This document shows, one piece after another, positions 24,393 to 34,583 of a stretch of DNA of 64,000 nucleotides (the first letter of the stretch is position 1; each line of letters begins with the position of its first letter). The stretch is from contig NC_015703.1 of the NCBI RefSeq assembly GCF_000218895.1, positions 1,425,501 to 1,489,500 on the forward strand, read 5' to 3'. The translations under genes and the position numbers were made by a program. Source of the stretch: Runella slithyformis DSM 19594 (GTDB lineage Bacteria; Bacteroidota; Bacteroidia; Cytophagales; Spirosomataceae). The notes under the pieces were generated by a model, which ran no database searches, was not told the DNA's origin, and saw nothing but the letters and a program-made list of their open reading frames with translations.

Positions 24393-24803
24393 ATGATTTC
24401 TAAAAAAGCAAAATACGCACTCAAAGCACTTAAAGTGCTGACTGAAGAATTCGGGAAAGGCCCTGTTCTTATTTCGCACATTGCGGAACGCGAAAACATT
24501 CCCAAAAAATTTCTGGAAGCCATTCTGCTTGAATTGCGCAACCACGGGATCCTGTCCAGCCAAAAAGGCAAAGGCGGCGGTTACTTATTGCGCGTAGAAC
24601 CGGCACGGGTCAATTTTGCTCAGGTAATTCGGGTCATTGACGGCCCTATTGCTCCCACTCCCTGCGTATCTCTTCATTTCTATGTAAAATGCGATGACTG
24701 CATAGACGAAGCAACCTGTGCCCTGCGCCCGGTCATGGAACAGGTAAGAGATGCCAACTTAGGAGTATACGAAGGCACTACACTGCAAATTTTCGTAAAA
24801 TAA
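24393..24803 (+). CDS. Rrf2-family transcription regulator
   Basis: A 136-residue winged-helix protein: ISKKAKYALKALKVL, then LISHIAERENIPKKFLEAIL and LRNHGILSSQKGKGGGYLL are the Rrf2 hallmark. The C-terminal half carries four Cys (PTPCVSLHF, VKCDDCIDEATC), so an Fe-S cluster is possible. The spacing differs from IscR, so the sensed signal is unclear. It ends four bases before the uvrA stop on the other strand. Confidence 0.9.
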   Translation: MISKKAKYALKALKVLTEEFGKGPVLISHIAERENIPKKFLEAILLELRNHGILSSQKGKGGGYLLRVEPARVNFAQVIRVIDGPIAPTPCVSLHFYVKCDDCIDEATCALRPVMEQVRDANLGVYEGTTLQIFVK

Positions 24804-24806
24804 CGA

Positions 24807-27668
24807 TCACGGATTCATTTTCTCTTTCAGAAATGCCGCCGTGTAGTTATCTGAAAGCTTTATCATATCTTCCGGTGTACCCTCGAAGGTGACATAGCCT
24901 CCCGCTTCGCCACCTTCGGGGCCCATATCAATGACCCAATCGGCCGATTTTATCACTTCCACATTGTGTTCAATCACAATCACGGTATCTCCCTGATTCA
25001 CCAAGGCATTCAAGGCTTTGAGGAGTTTTTGAATGTCATGAAAATGCAAACCCGTGGTGGGTTCGTCGAAAATGAACAGCGAGCGCCCTTGGTTAGGGTT
25101 TGACTTGCTTAAAAAGAACGCCAGTTTTACCCGTTGTGCTTCTCCGCCTGAGAGTGTATTGGAAGATTGCCCCAATTTCACGTAGCCCAGACCCACTTCC
25201 TGAAGCGGCAATAAACGGTCGGCCAGCTTGGGCTCTTGCGTTCTAAAGAAAGTGATCGCTTCATCAATGGTCATGTCCAGAATGTCGGCTATATCTGCCG
25301 AACTTTCATCGCGACCCTGGTACCGTACATCCAGAATTTCCTGCTTAAACCGTTTTCCTCCGCAGGCTTCACACTTGAGGTAAATATCCGCCATGAACTG
25401 CATCTCGATTTTTACCTGCCCTTCTCCCTGACAGGTTTCGCAACGGCCTCCTTCAATATTGAACGAAAAATGGGAAGGCTTATAACCGCGGGCTTTGGCC
25501 AACGGCACTTCACTCATCATTTGCCGTATGTAATCGTAAGCTTTGATGTACGTAACGGGATTGGAACGCGACGACTTTCCGATGGGATTTTGGTCCACCA
25601 TTTCCAGATTATCAATGCGGTCTATGCTTCCCGTAAGATTGGTGTATTTGCCTGCTTCTTCGTTGTATTCTCCTTTTTGGCGAGCCAAGGCAGGAAACAG
25701 AATCTTTCGGATAAGCGTTGACTTGCCCGAGCCCGACACCCCCGTCACGACCGTAAACGTGCCGAGCGGAAACTTTACGTCTACGTCTTTCAGGTTATTT
25801 TCGCGCGCTCCCGTCAATTCAATCCAATGCGTTGATTTTCGGCGAAATGTTGGCACCGGAATTTGGTCTTCACCGTTCAGGAATCGTATGGTGTGAGAAT
25901 GCCTTCCTTCAATGGGGTTCAGAATGTCCTCCCAAGTTCCCTGCCATACGACTTCTCCGCCCAAATTTCCGGCATCGGGACCGATATCAATGATTTGGTC
26001 AGCGGCTCGCATGACCTCTTCTTCATGCTCGACCACGATCACGGTATTGCCCATATCACGCAGTGATTCCAACACTCCGACCAGCTTGCGGGTATCGCGC
26101 GGGTGAAGTCCGATGCTGGGTTCATCCAAGATATACATAGAGCCTACCAAAGCACTGCCCAACGAAGTAGCGAGTTTTATCCGCTGAAACTCTCCGCCGG
26201 AAAGAGTGCTTGTCAGGCGATTCAGCGTCAGATAGCCTAACCCAACGCGCTCCATGTATTCCAAACGATGTTCAATTTCGATCAAAATACGTTTGGCAAT
26301 CCCGAATTCATGATCCGGCAGCGTCAGAGCCTTAAAAAATTGCAATACCTCACCAATGGGCAACAGTACCAAATCAGTAATGGACATGCCATTGATTTTT
26401 ACGTAACCTGCATCTTTGCGCAAACGCGACCCTCGGCATTCCGGGCAGGTGGTACGCCCGCGATAACGCGACAGCATCACGCGGTACTGCACCTTATGGG
26501 TTTGCGATTCCAAGTGCTCAAAAAAAGCGTTCAATCCTTCAAAATACTGATTGCCCGTCCAGAGAATGTCTTTCTGCTCCTGCGTGAGGTCTTTGTAGGC
26601 GCGATGGATGGGAAAATCAAAACGAATGCCGTGCCGTAAAAGCGGTGCCAGCCATTCACTCATTTTCTCGGTACGCCAGGGCGCTATGGCCCCTTCAAAT
26701 ACCGACAGATTTTTGTCGGGAACAATCAAATCAGGATCCAGTCCGAGCACTTTACCGAAGCCTTCGCAACGCTTACAGGCCCCGTACGGATTATTGAAGC
26801 TGAACAGGTTGACGCTTGGCTCTTCAAACTTTAGGCCGTCCAATTCAAACTTATCCGAAAACTCCCGGCGCTCACCCCCTGCCACTTCAATGATACAGAG
26901 GCCTTCTCCTTCAAAAAAGGCCGTTTGTACCGAATCAGACAGTCGGAACTGCGTATCTTCATCGTCATGTTTGACCGCCGCCCTATCAATAAGAATAAAA
27001 AAATCAGAGGCAGGGAAGGCCGTATACGCATTGGTTTCCATCAATTCCTCAATGGACTTCATTTCTTTATTGACCACTACCCGCGTATAACCCTTTGATA
27101 ATAAGATACTCAACTCCTGCGCAATGGTTCTATTTTCTTTGATGATCAGCGGTGCGAGCACCCTTACCCGTGTTCCTTCCTCGTGCCGAAGCATAAAATC
27201 AACCACATCCGTTACGGTATCTTTTCGGACGGGCAGGCCCGAAAAGGGAGAATAGGTAGTACCCACCCGGGCAAAAAGTAACTTTAGATAATCGTATATT
27301 TCGGTGGTTGTACCCACGGTAGAGCGCGGATTGCGGGTATTGACTTTTTGCTCAATGGCCACGGCCGGCGACACTCCTTTGATATAATCCACTTCGGGCT
27401 TTTCCATACGTCCCAAAAACTGACGCGCATAACTGCTCAAACTCTCAACGTACATGCGTTGTCCTTCGGCAAAAAGCGTATCAAAAGCCAACGACGATTT
27501 ACCGCTCCCCGACACACCTGTGACCACAATCAGCTTGTTGCGGGGAATGGCTACGTCAATGTTTTTAAGGTTGTTGACGCGAGCGCCTTTAATGATTATA
27601 TAATGCTTCGGGTTGAGGTTCTCGAAGTCGGTATCTGAAATATTCTGTTGGTTTTCGGCTACGTTCAT
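24807..27668 (-). CDS. uvrA: Excinuclease ABC subunit A
   Basis: A 953-residue protein with full UvrA architecture. It has two ABC ATPase modules, each with Walker A ([27 protein letters not shown]), signature ([26 protein letters not shown]) and Walker B ([22 protein letters not shown]). Zinc-finger Cys pairs are present ([24 protein letters not shown] with CEACGGKR). It finds bulky DNA lesions in nucleotide excision repair with UvrB/UvrC. It is monocistronic here; many Bacteroidota carry more than one uvrA copy. Confidence 0.97.
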   Translation of the reverse strand: MNVAENQQNISDTDFENLNPKHYIIIKGARVNNLKNIDVAIPRNKLIVVTGVSGSGKSSLAFDTLFAEGQRMYVESLSSYARQFLGRMEKPEVDYIKGVSPAVAIEQKVNTRNPRSTVGTTTEIYDYLKLLFARVGTTYSPFSGLPVRKDTVTDVVDFMLRHEEGTRVRVLAPLIIKENRTIAQELSILLSKGYTRVVVNKEMKSIEELMETNAYTAFPASDFFILIDRAAVKHDDEDTQFRLSDSVQTAFFEGEGLCIIEVAGGERREFSDKFELDGLKFEEPSVNLFSFNNPYGACKRCEGFGKVLGLDPDLIVPDKNLSVFEGAIAPWRTEKMSEWLAPLLRHGIRFDFPIHRAYKDLTQEQKDILWTGNQYFEGLNAFFEHLESQTHKVQYRVMLSRYRGRTTCPECRGSRLRKDAGYVKINGMSITDLVLLPIGEVLQFFKALTLPDHEFGIAKRILIEIEHRLEYMERVGLGYLTLNRLTSTLSGGEFQRIKLATSLGSALVGSMYILDEPSIGLHPRDTRKLVGVLESLRDMGNTVIVVEHEEEVMRAADQIIDIGPDAGNLGGEVVWQGTWEDILNPIEGRHSHTIRFLNGEDQIPVPTFRRKSTHWIELTGARENNLKDVDVKFPLGTFTVVTGVSGSGKSTLIRKILFPALARQKGEYNEEAGKYTNLTGSIDRIDNLEMVDQNPIGKSSRSNPVTYIKAYDYIRQMMSEVPLAKARGYKPSHFSFNIEGGRCETCQGEGQVKIEMQFMADIYLKCEACGGKRFKQEILDVRYQGRDESSADIADILDMTIDEAITFFRTQEPKLADRLLPLQEVGLGYVKLGQSSNTLSGGEAQRVKLAFFLSKSNPNQGRSLFIFDEPTTGLHFHDIQKLLKALNALVNQGDTVIVIEHNVEVIKSADWVIDMGPEGGEAGGYVTFEGTPEDMIKLSDNYTAAFLKEKMNP

Positions 27669-27955
27669 GCGGCTGATTGCTAAAGGCCTAAAGTTAGGGA
27701 GAGCCCCTTCGTTTTATAACCGCAGTTTTGAAAAAATGGTTTGTTTTCCCTTGAAAACAGTTCACGTGCTTTCGCAGTAAACCATACTGTCTGCCGGTGT
27801 GAATTTTTCAGTGCATTGGGTAGAAAATACGTTTTAAACGCTTGATATATGTACCTTTAAGTTGGCCGGCAGAAATGCCCGCCCGTACCCTCCGGCATAT
27901 CATCCATTGAAAAACCGCTCCTTATTCAACGTCAGAAACGTACAATTCTATCCCG

Positions 27956-29275
27956 ATGAACCGCAGAACATTTTTAGAGAAAAGCACTCAGATTTCCGTA
28001 GCCGCCGGAGCCTTTATACAAAGTACTGAAACACAGGCGACCGGCCGCGCGCGTACATCGGCCAATGAAAAAATAATCATCGGTGTGATCGGCTGCAATA
28101 ATATGGGTAACGGGATCATGAACCATGCCCTCAACCAACCCAATGTAGAATGCGCCGCGATTTGTGACATTGATGCAAACATCGGCCACCGACGCGTCGA
28201 GGAAGTACTGCGCAGGCAGGGCAAACGGCCACAACTATACGGAGATTACAGAAAACTTTTGGAAAACAAAGACATTGATGCCGTCATCATCGCCACGCCC
28301 GACCATTGGCATTGCTTACCCATGGTGGAAGCCTGTCAGGCCGGCAAAGATATATACGTGGAAAAACCGTTGGCCAACTCCATCGGGGAATGTAACGTGA
28401 TGGTAAAAGCGGCACGCCGGTACAATCGGGTGGTGCAGGTAGGTCAGCAACAGCGCAGCGGTGAGCATTGGCAAAGTGCCATCAACCTTATTCAGTCCGG
28501 TGGTATCGGCACTTTACGGAAGGTTCACAGTTGGGCCAATTTCAACTATGCCATCGGTTCGCGTATTGTTTCGGATGAGCCCGTTCCTGCCGGGATTGAT
28601 TTTGAGCAATGGCTGGGTCCTGCCCCACAAAGAAGCTATAACCGAACGCGTCATCACGGTTCGTGGCGCTTTTTTTGGGATTATGGCGGCGGTCTCATGA
28701 CCGACTGGGGTGCTCACTTATTGGATATTGCGCTGTGGGCCAAGAACATCAAAACCCCACCCCTCTCTGTATCGGCTTCCGGAGGCAACTTTTATTCGCC
28801 TGAGTTTGCCCACGAGGCCTTTGATACGCTGAGTGTCATGTATCAGCTTCCCGAGTATACCATTTCATGGGAACAGACCGCCGGCACCCAAAGCGGGCCC
28901 TATGGCCGTTCCTATGGTTTGGCTTTGATCGGAAACGACGCTACGCTGGTGATCGACCGCGGCGGATGGGAGTTGTTTCCTGAAATTGACAAAGGCGGCT
29001 ATAAAGTTCCGGCACTCCCTAAACGCTACGGAAAAGAAACCCACGAGGAGCACGTTAAAAATTGGCTGGAATGCATCAAGACCCGTAAAGAGCCCAACTG
29101 CCCGATCGAAAACGGGCGATTGGTGGCCTTATATGCCCATGCCGGCAACATTGCCCTCCGTACCAATTCGCGATTGGAATGGAACGAAGCGACGCAGTCG
29201 TTCGGCAAAAATGAAGCGGCCAATGCCCTCATTACACCGGCTTACCGTAAACCCTGGGTATTTCCAAAAGTTTAG
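27956..29275 (+). CDS. Tat-exported Gfo/Idh/MocA-family oxidoreductase
   Basis: A 439-residue protein. MNRRTFLEKS followed by a hydrophobic stretch is a twin-arginine signal, so it is exported folded with its cofactor. The NAD(P)-binding start reads IGVIGCNNMGNGIM; the family Lys is in YVEKPLANS and PDHWHCLPMV precedes it. The C-terminal domain has GGGLMTDWGAHLLDIA, typical of secreted Bacteroidota members acting on sugars. Substrate unknown. The Tat-exported propeller protein follows after 95 bases, probably in one operon. Confidence 0.88.
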   Translation: MNRRTFLEKSTQISVAAGAFIQSTETQATGRARTSANEKIIIGVIGCNNMGNGIMNHALNQPNVECAAICDIDANIGHRRVEEVLRRQGKRPQLYGDYRKLLENKDIDAVIIATPDHWHCLPMVEACQAGKDIYVEKPLANSIGECNVMVKAARRYNRVVQVGQQQRSGEHWQSAINLIQSGGIGTLRKVHSWANFNYAIGSRIVSDEPVPAGIDFEQWLGPAPQRSYNRTRHHGSWRFFWDYGGGLMTDWGAHLLDIALWAKNIKTPPLSVSASGGNFYSPEFAHEAFDTLSVMYQLPEYTISWEQTAGTQSGPYGRSYGLALIGNDATLVIDRGGWELFPEIDKGGYKVPALPKRYGKETHEEHVKNWLECIKTRKEPNCPIENGRLVALYAHAGNIALRTNSRLEWNEATQSFGKNEAANALITPAYRKPWVFPKV

Positions 29276-29370
29276 CCATTTCTCTACCTGACTTATCAAA
29301 ATACGTATATCGTTTAAGAAGTAAAAAAAATACCAATCACACTTTCTGTCAATAAAAGCAATCCCAAACC

Positions 29371-30432
29371 ATGAACCTCTCCACTTCCCGACGCGATTTT
29401 GTCAAAGCTGCCGCAACTACCTTGCTGGCACCCTCTATTATTACTTCCGCGAAAGCCCAACCTGCCGATACCATCATCGGCCACGGGTCGCATCGCTATA
29501 AGATCAATGCCGATTGGGGGAAATTGGACGCTTCTAAGTTTCCCGTTAAAAACTGCCATGAGATGGTCATGGACAGCAAGGGACGGCTTATCATGGTCAC
29601 TGACGAAACCAAGAATAATATTTTGGTTTATGACCGCTCGGGCAAGCTGCTCGACAGCTGGGGCCATGAGTACCCCGGCGGACACGGTCTAACGCTTTGG
29701 AATGCCAACGGAGAGGAGTTTTTGTTTATCTGTGACCCCAATTCCAACCGGGTCACCAAAACCGACATCAACGGCAAAGTGATTTTTACCATTGAGCATC
29801 CTTCAAAAGTGGGCGCTTATAAACCCGAAGATAAATTTTTACCCACTGAAACAACGGTAGGGCCCAACGGCGATATTTACGTAGCTGACGGCTATGGCTC
29901 ACAGTGGATCTTACAGTATTCTTCCAAAGGTGAATTTATCCGTAAATTCGGCGGCCCGGGCGACGGTGACGACCAATTTGCCACCGCCCACGGCATCACG
30001 GTCGACTCCCGCAACAAAGCCAACCCGACCCTGCTCATTACCTCACGGGTGCACAACTCTTTCAAGCGCTTTACGCTGGATGGCAAATACCTCTCTACGA
30101 TCTATTTGCCGGGTGCCTTCGTTTGTCGCCCCGTCATTCACGGAGATCATTTGTTTGCGGGGGTATGCTGGTCGCGTTTGCGGTACCTGAATCAAACCAA
30201 CAACTCCGGATTTGTGACGATTTTAGACAAAAACGATAAAGTGGTTTCCAACCCCGGCGGCACCAAGCCCGAATACCGCGACGGAAAACTACAATTGATG
30301 GTGCAGGATGCCCCTACCGTAGGCGGAACGTTTATGCACTGCCATGATGTGTGCATAGACAACGACGAGAATATTTACATTTGCCAGTGGAACGCCAAGC
30401 AGACCTATCCAATCAAGTTGTCAAGAGTATAG
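29371..30432 (+). CDS. Tat-exported NHL-repeat six-bladed beta-propeller protein
   Basis: A 353-residue protein. STSRRDFVKAAATTLL is a Tat signal. The rest is a beta-propeller with repeated NHL-type blades (EMVMDSKGRLIMVTDE, ETTVGPNGDIYVADGYG, HGITVDSRNKANPTLLI, VCIDNDENIYICQW). Relatives include peptidylglycine alpha-amidating lyase-like proteins, but their metal site was not verified. The Gfo/Idh neighbour suggests joint action on an external carbohydrate. A strong terminator follows. Confidence 0.82.
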   Translation: MNLSTSRRDFVKAAATTLLAPSIITSAKAQPADTIIGHGSHRYKINADWGKLDASKFPVKNCHEMVMDSKGRLIMVTDETKNNILVYDRSGKLLDSWGHEYPGGHGLTLWNANGEEFLFICDPNSNRVTKTDINGKVIFTIEHPSKVGAYKPEDKFLPTETTVGPNGDIYVADGYGSQWILQYSSKGEFIRKFGGPGDGDDQFATAHGITVDSRNKANPTLLITSRVHNSFKRFTLDGKYLSTIYLPGAFVCRPVIHGDHLFAGVCWSRLRYLNQTNNSGFVTILDKNDKVVSNPGGTKPEYRDGKLQLMVQDAPTVGGTFMHCHDVCIDNDENIYICQWNAKQTYPIKLSRV

Positions 30433-30453
30433 TTTTATACATAGATTATAGTT

Positions 30454-30503
30454 AACGGACTGTAAAACAACGGGGCTCTCCCGGGTTTACAGTCCGTTTT
30501 TAT
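30454..30503 (+). terminator. Rho-independent terminator
   Basis: A 13-bp stem (30454-30466 with 30486-30498) is followed by T residues; the loop is GC-rich and about 19 bases. It ends the oxidoreductase/propeller operon. Confidence 0.85.
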
Positions 30504-30651
30504 TTGTCGACGCATTTAACAATAGCGTAAAAAGCAGACTCACGGGAAAATTTGGGGAAATACTTCTACGTCAGACAGCACCGGCGTAATTTTTTTAACT
30601 AAATTTTCGAAAGTTTTTGCTCTTCTGCAAAGTCTTAAAATTCTGCCTGCT

Positions 30652-31404
30652 ATGAAACTCCTCCTTACCGCCTTTTTGATCGGTCTTTCTATCACCCTGC
30701 AAGCGCAATGCCGCCCTGCTACCGCCGCCGAAAATGAAGCCTACGAACGGGTTGTGAAAGAACTCCAACGTCAATTTACGTCTATAACTCCTTCAGGTAG
30801 CTGGAAAGTATTCGATGAAAAACACTCCATGGGAAACCTGGAAGTCACCTCCGAATGGGGCGGATTTGTGCATCTTTGCACCGACCGATATGACCTTATC
30901 ATGGAAAGCACCGAGGTAGCCACGGCACGAAAAGCAGAATTGGATACGATGAAATCGACGACCGACACGCCAATTTCTCTCTATGTTCACCGCGATACCA
31001 TGTATCAGGAAAACCCCAACGCCATTGCCCAACGGGCCAAAGATTCTTATTCGGTCAGTGTGGAAATGAACCTTGGCAACTATCGCCTCCAAGACGTAGA
31101 AAGCGCACGTATTGTCGAAAATGTGCAGAATATTTCCGTGCCTAATAGTCCGATCGCTTTTGAAGTTCGCCTTAAACCTGATTTGAAAGGAGCCGTAGGG
31201 CGTCAGGAAACGGTCGTTTTGCTGGGTGGCTGGAATACCGCACCCGTAAAAAAAGGACAGGATATACGGTATCAGCCTAAATTCAGAAAAGGAGGCAAAC
31301 TGGTGGAAAACATCGTAGTGACCATTACAGCTCCCGCTGATATCGCACGTCAGTTAGTAGCTAAAATTGACTGGAAGGCCCTTGACGGAGTGTTGTTGAA
31401 ATAA
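30652..31404 (+). CDS. Secreted protein of unknown function (250 aa)
   Basis: The signal peptide MKLLLTAFLIGLSITLQAQ is followed by a helical segment (AAENEAYERVVKELQRQF) and then a mixed region with one Cys (WGGFVHLCTDRYDLIM) and a C-terminal beta-rich half. No family was recognised. It ends directly against the stop codon of the KAS III-like gene on the other strand, with no gap. Confidence 0.72.
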   Translation: MKLLLTAFLIGLSITLQAQCRPATAAENEAYERVVKELQRQFTSITPSGSWKVFDEKHSMGNLEVTSEWGGFVHLCTDRYDLIMESTEVATARKAELDTMKSTTDTPISLYVHRDTMYQENPNAIAQRAKDSYSVSVEMNLGNYRLQDVESARIVENVQNISVPNSPIAFEVRLKPDLKGAVGRQETVVLLGGWNTAPVKKGQDIRYQPKFRKGGKLVENIVVTITAPADIARQLVAKIDWKALDGVLLK

Positions 31405-32385
31405 CTAAAATTTCAACGTTAAGGCTCCCAACGACAGTCCTGCCGCGCTGCCGATGAGCAGAATTTTTTTGCCTGACAAATCATTTTGTTGATGTACTAA
31501 ATCACATAATCCCAAGGGAATAGACGCCGAAATACAGTTGCCATAGCGCGAGATCGTATTCACCAGCTGACGCTCATTTAAGCAATATTGTTTGGCAAAA
31601 ATTTCGTTTCCGAATCGGCTCGTTTGGTGCGGAATCACGAAATCATACGCCGCGGGTGTCATGCCCGAAAGTTGCTCATACCGGTCCAAAAACGGCTCCA
31701 ACTCCCGCAGTGTAAGCGAGATCAGACGTTTGCCGTCCATTCTGAAGTAGAATGATTCTTCCGGCGTATCGTGCACCATGCCTCGGCTCACACTGCCGCC
31801 TGTGGGTATCCAGGCCAAATCTGCTCCTTCGGGATTATTGATGAAATAGGGCGCAAGCGGCTCATAACCTTCCTTATTTTGGGTTAAAATCACCGCCACG
31901 GCAGCATCTCCCAGCAATCCGTACGTTTTGGGATCGTTAGGGTTCAGAGCACGTGAAGAGAGTTCGGCAGAGACGATGGCAATGGTACGCAAGGTGTCCC
32001 GCTGAAAATACAGATGGGCAATGTCAAGCGCATTAAGAAAGCTCAAACAGGTCGAATCGACATCAAAACAGGGAAATTTAGCCGTTGTCTCCAATGCTTT
32101 TTTGATCCGACCGGCATTGTGCGGAATGGGGTAGTCATACGAGGCTCCCGCGTAGATCATCATATCAAGGTTTTCGGCCGTAAGACCGGCCGAAGTCAGC
32201 GCTTTTTGGAGTGCTGTAGCCGCCATCGCAGCGACCGTTTCATCGGCGTTGGCCCAATACCGTATTTGTACACCGGCATTTTTTTCGATCCACCCCTTCG
32301 CAATTCCCATCCGGGACTCTAATTCCTCGCTGTGTACGGCAGTTCCCGGCAGGTATTTTTCAATGCTTTGAATCTGAATTTTCAT
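31405..32385 (-). CDS. Beta-ketoacyl-ACP synthase III-like enzyme
   Basis: A 326-residue thiolase-fold protein with the FabH triad: Cys113 (VDSTCLSFLNAL), His253 (IPHQTSR) and Asn283 (RYGNCISASIP). It condenses acyl-CoA with malonyl-ACP or with another acyl unit. GNCISASIPL differs from the usual GNTSAAS of housekeeping FabH, and its position as last gene of a four-gene cluster with a ligase, an MBL hydrolase and a reductase argues for a dedicated role. The ATG overlaps the ligase stop by four bases, so the two are coupled. Confidence 0.88.
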   Translation of the reverse strand: MKIQIQSIEKYLPGTAVHSEELESRMGIAKGWIEKNAGVQIRYWANADETVAAMAATALQKALTSAGLTAENLDMMIYAGASYDYPIPHNAGRIKKALETTAKFPCFDVDSTCLSFLNALDIAHLYFQRDTLRTIAIVSAELSSRALNPNDPKTYGLLGDAAVAVILTQNKEGYEPLAPYFINNPEGADLAWIPTGGSVSRGMVHDTPEESFYFRMDGKRLISLTLRELEPFLDRYEQLSGMTPAAYDFVIPHQTSRFGNEIFAKQYCLNERQLVNTISRYGNCISASIPLGLCDLVHQQNDLSGKKILLIGSAAGLSLGALTLKF

Positions 32386-33680
32386 AGCGTTTTCTGCGGC
32401 ATACGCACTACCCGACGGTGCTTTGCTCCTTTTGACGTTAGTTCTTCTTCTTTAAACAACACGCTCACATCATCTGCTCCCTGCTCTTTCAATACCTCCA
32501 AAACAGCGGTCTGTATCAGCCTCCGTACCTTATAGGTATGTTCAGGGGGTACCTCTAACACGATTTCCAATTGATTTTCAGCCATTTGACGAATACAATA
32601 ACGACTGAAATCATCCGTAACGCGGGCAATTTTCCGCACCAGTGTATCCGGGAAAACCGAAATTATTTTTCCCTCTCTCTCAAAGCTAAGTACATCATCG
32701 GTTCGACCTTCGATGCGCTCTATCCCCAACAGCACTGATCCACAGGGACAGGGCACGGTTCGCTCGGTCAGAATGTCGGTCATTTCGTAGCGTATGATGG
32801 GCTGCGAAGTACGGGTAAAATCCGTTACAATGGGAATAAACCGGTGGTCTCCTACGTATTTTTTTTCAAAAACAGCCACATCCTCGTTGAGGTGCAGCGT
32901 GCCGTATGCACAGCTTACCCCCAAAAAACCTTCGGTACATTGATACACTTCGGTGATGGGAATACCAAAGGTCTGCTCCACTATCCGGCGGTCATCATCG
33001 TGCAGCACTTCCGCAAACGAAATGATCTGCTGCGGAGTGATGGACAGATTGCCGGCTCGCTGTGCTTCAGCCAAATGCCGTAAAAGAGAGGGTTGGGCAG
33101 CGACAATATCGGGTTGCAAATACCCCAATTCGGCGACCAGTTCCTCCGTTTTGCGAAAAATATCAAAGAAATGAAACGCCAACACCGACGATTGGACCGA
33201 GCTGTATAAATTACTGTTGGCCCGCAGAAAAAAGGCCACTTTTTGTCGCCTGAACACCGACCATTTCACGACCCGATGCAACACCATCGCGACCCACTGC
33301 GCCCGCTCCGTTTGTGAGGCTAAAAACAACCCTCTTTTTCCGCTTGTTCCCGTTGACAGCCCCACCGTGATACCGTTTATTTCGGAGGCAAAATCACGGC
33401 TTTCTTCGGCCTGCAACGCTGTTTGCATTGCCTGTGTTCGGGGGATTCCGACCGTATTGATCTCGTCAAAATGCTGCATGAACACCTCTTTGTGGATCAA
33501 AGGAAACTCACGAAGAGGTAAATGGGCATAGCTGCGATAAAAAGCAGAGGTCGGTAAAACGGTTCGGGCAAAACGCGTCCATGCTTTTTCCTGAAAACGC
33601 ACCAATTGCCCCCTCTCCCGAAACGTTCCGCGAAGTTTGTTTTTAAGCAAAAAATAAAGGATCTGAAGTTTGAAAAACAT
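32382..33680 (-). CDS. F390 synthetase-related (CapK-like) adenylate-forming enzyme
   Basis: A 432-residue protein. VGLSTGTSGKRGLFL is the P-loop-like AMP motif; VYQCTEGFLGVSC, then PIIRYEMTDIL and IEGRTDDVLSF follow, as in coenzyme F390 synthetase/phenylacetate-CoA ligase (CapK) relatives. A cysteine pair (VPCPCGS) is present. It should activate a carboxylate as acyl- or aryl-adenylate, possibly for transfer to a thiol. It lies between the MBL-fold gene (51-base gap) and the KAS III gene (4-base overlap). Confidence 0.85.
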   Translation of the reverse strand: MFFKLQILYFLLKNKLRGTFRERGQLVRFQEKAWTRFARTVLPTSAFYRSYAHLPLREFPLIHKEVFMQHFDEINTVGIPRTQAMQTALQAEESRDFASEINGITVGLSTGTSGKRGLFLASQTERAQWVAMVLHRVVKWSVFRRQKVAFFLRANSNLYSSVQSSVLAFHFFDIFRKTEELVAELGYLQPDIVAAQPSLLRHLAEAQRAGNLSITPQQIISFAEVLHDDDRRIVEQTFGIPITEVYQCTEGFLGVSCAYGTLHLNEDVAVFEKKYVGDHRFIPIVTDFTRTSQPIIRYEMTDILTERTVPCPCGSVLLGIERIEGRTDDVLSFEREGKIISVFPDTLVRKIARVTDDFSRYCIRQMAENQLEIVLEVPPEHTYKVRRLIQTAVLEVLKEQGADDVSVLFKEEELTSKGAKHRRVVRMPQKTL

Positions 33681-33731
33681 AAGGCGACAAAAGCAGACCG
33701 GGTATGTTTTTGAAAACCCACCAAGTCTTGA

Positions 33732-34583
33732 TTAATCTATAAAATCCATTGTTTGCGGACAATGCGTAAAAATCAGTCGATGCGCAGGGAATGTCTTACT
33801 GTAAGCCTGTAAGGCGGCAAACGTAGTTTTATACGCTTTCCAATCATCAAAAAACAGCCTGACCACCGGATTGGGCAAAGTACCTGCTTCCAGCGTACTC
33901 TTTCGCCAAGCGGCATCGGTAGCAAAAAACAATGTATGGTCAGCCGTATGAATACGCAGGCCTAATTGTCCGCGCGCATGCCCGGGCAAGTGTACTAACT
34001 CAACGCTGCCGTCGCCAAACAGATCCATGAATTGAAGACTGAAAGACTCACCGGCGTCCACACGCCCAAACCCTTCGGGATGATTATCATCAACCCGACG
34101 CACACGCTCTTTTAAATCACGGGGAATCAATGCTTTGACAATACCGTGCCTCACTGCCCCCACTCCGTTGACCGACAGCACCTGCTCCAAGGCCGCCGGA
34201 TGACAGATAATGGGGATCTCCGGAAAATCCAACATTCCCGCTGCATGGTCCGCGTGAAAATGGGAAATGATCATACCGCTCAAGTCGGAAGGGCGAATCC
34301 CCAACTGCGCCAGTTGATACACCGCCGTTTCTTCTTCCTTGATAAAGGTGGGGGTAGCCCACCCGTAAAATGTATCGGGAAAATGACGCGCAGCTTCCAA
34401 AAACCGGGCAGAGTACCCCGTATCAAACAGGTACAATCCCTCTCTTGGATGTTCCAATAACAGCCACGTGGCATAAAATCGGGCCTTGCCACGACCGTTT
34501 TTGGGGTCAACGATCCAATCATGGGCCGTACAATAGCCCGAAGAAAAAATGCGGTAGGTTACGGCAGTTGGTTTCGATACCAT
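33732..34583 (-). CDS. MBL-fold metallo-hydrolase
   Basis: A 283-residue metallo-beta-lactamase-fold protein. The metal site HFHADH is at 108-113, followed by more His ligands (LPGHARGQLGL; FTHCPQ near the end) and Asp in FATDAAW. Members hydrolyse thioesters, lactones or phosphodiesters. Lactonase or thioesterase activity would suit the acyl-modifying neighbours, but that is inference. The start overlaps the SDR gene by 25 bases. There is no signal peptide. Confidence 0.85.
   Translation of the reverse strand: MVSKPTAVTYRIFSSGYCTAHDWIVDPKNGRGKARFYATWLLLEHPREGLYLFDTGYSARFLEAARHFPDTFYGWATPTFIKEEETAVYQLAQLGIRPSDLSGMIISHFHADHAAGMLDFPEIPIICHPAALEQVLSVNGVGAVRHGIVKALIPRDLKERVRRVDDNHPEGFGRVDAGESFSLQFMDLFGDGSVELVHLPGHARGQLGLRIHTADHTLFFATDAAWRKSTLEAGTLPNPVVRLFFDDWKAYKTTFAALQAYSKTFPAHRLIFTHCPQTMDFID

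Noticed and set aside
25236-25721. 161-codon frame antisense to uvrA, plus several more in the same gene.
   Set aside because: The uvrA reading has all expected motifs; the antisense frames are by-products of its codon use.
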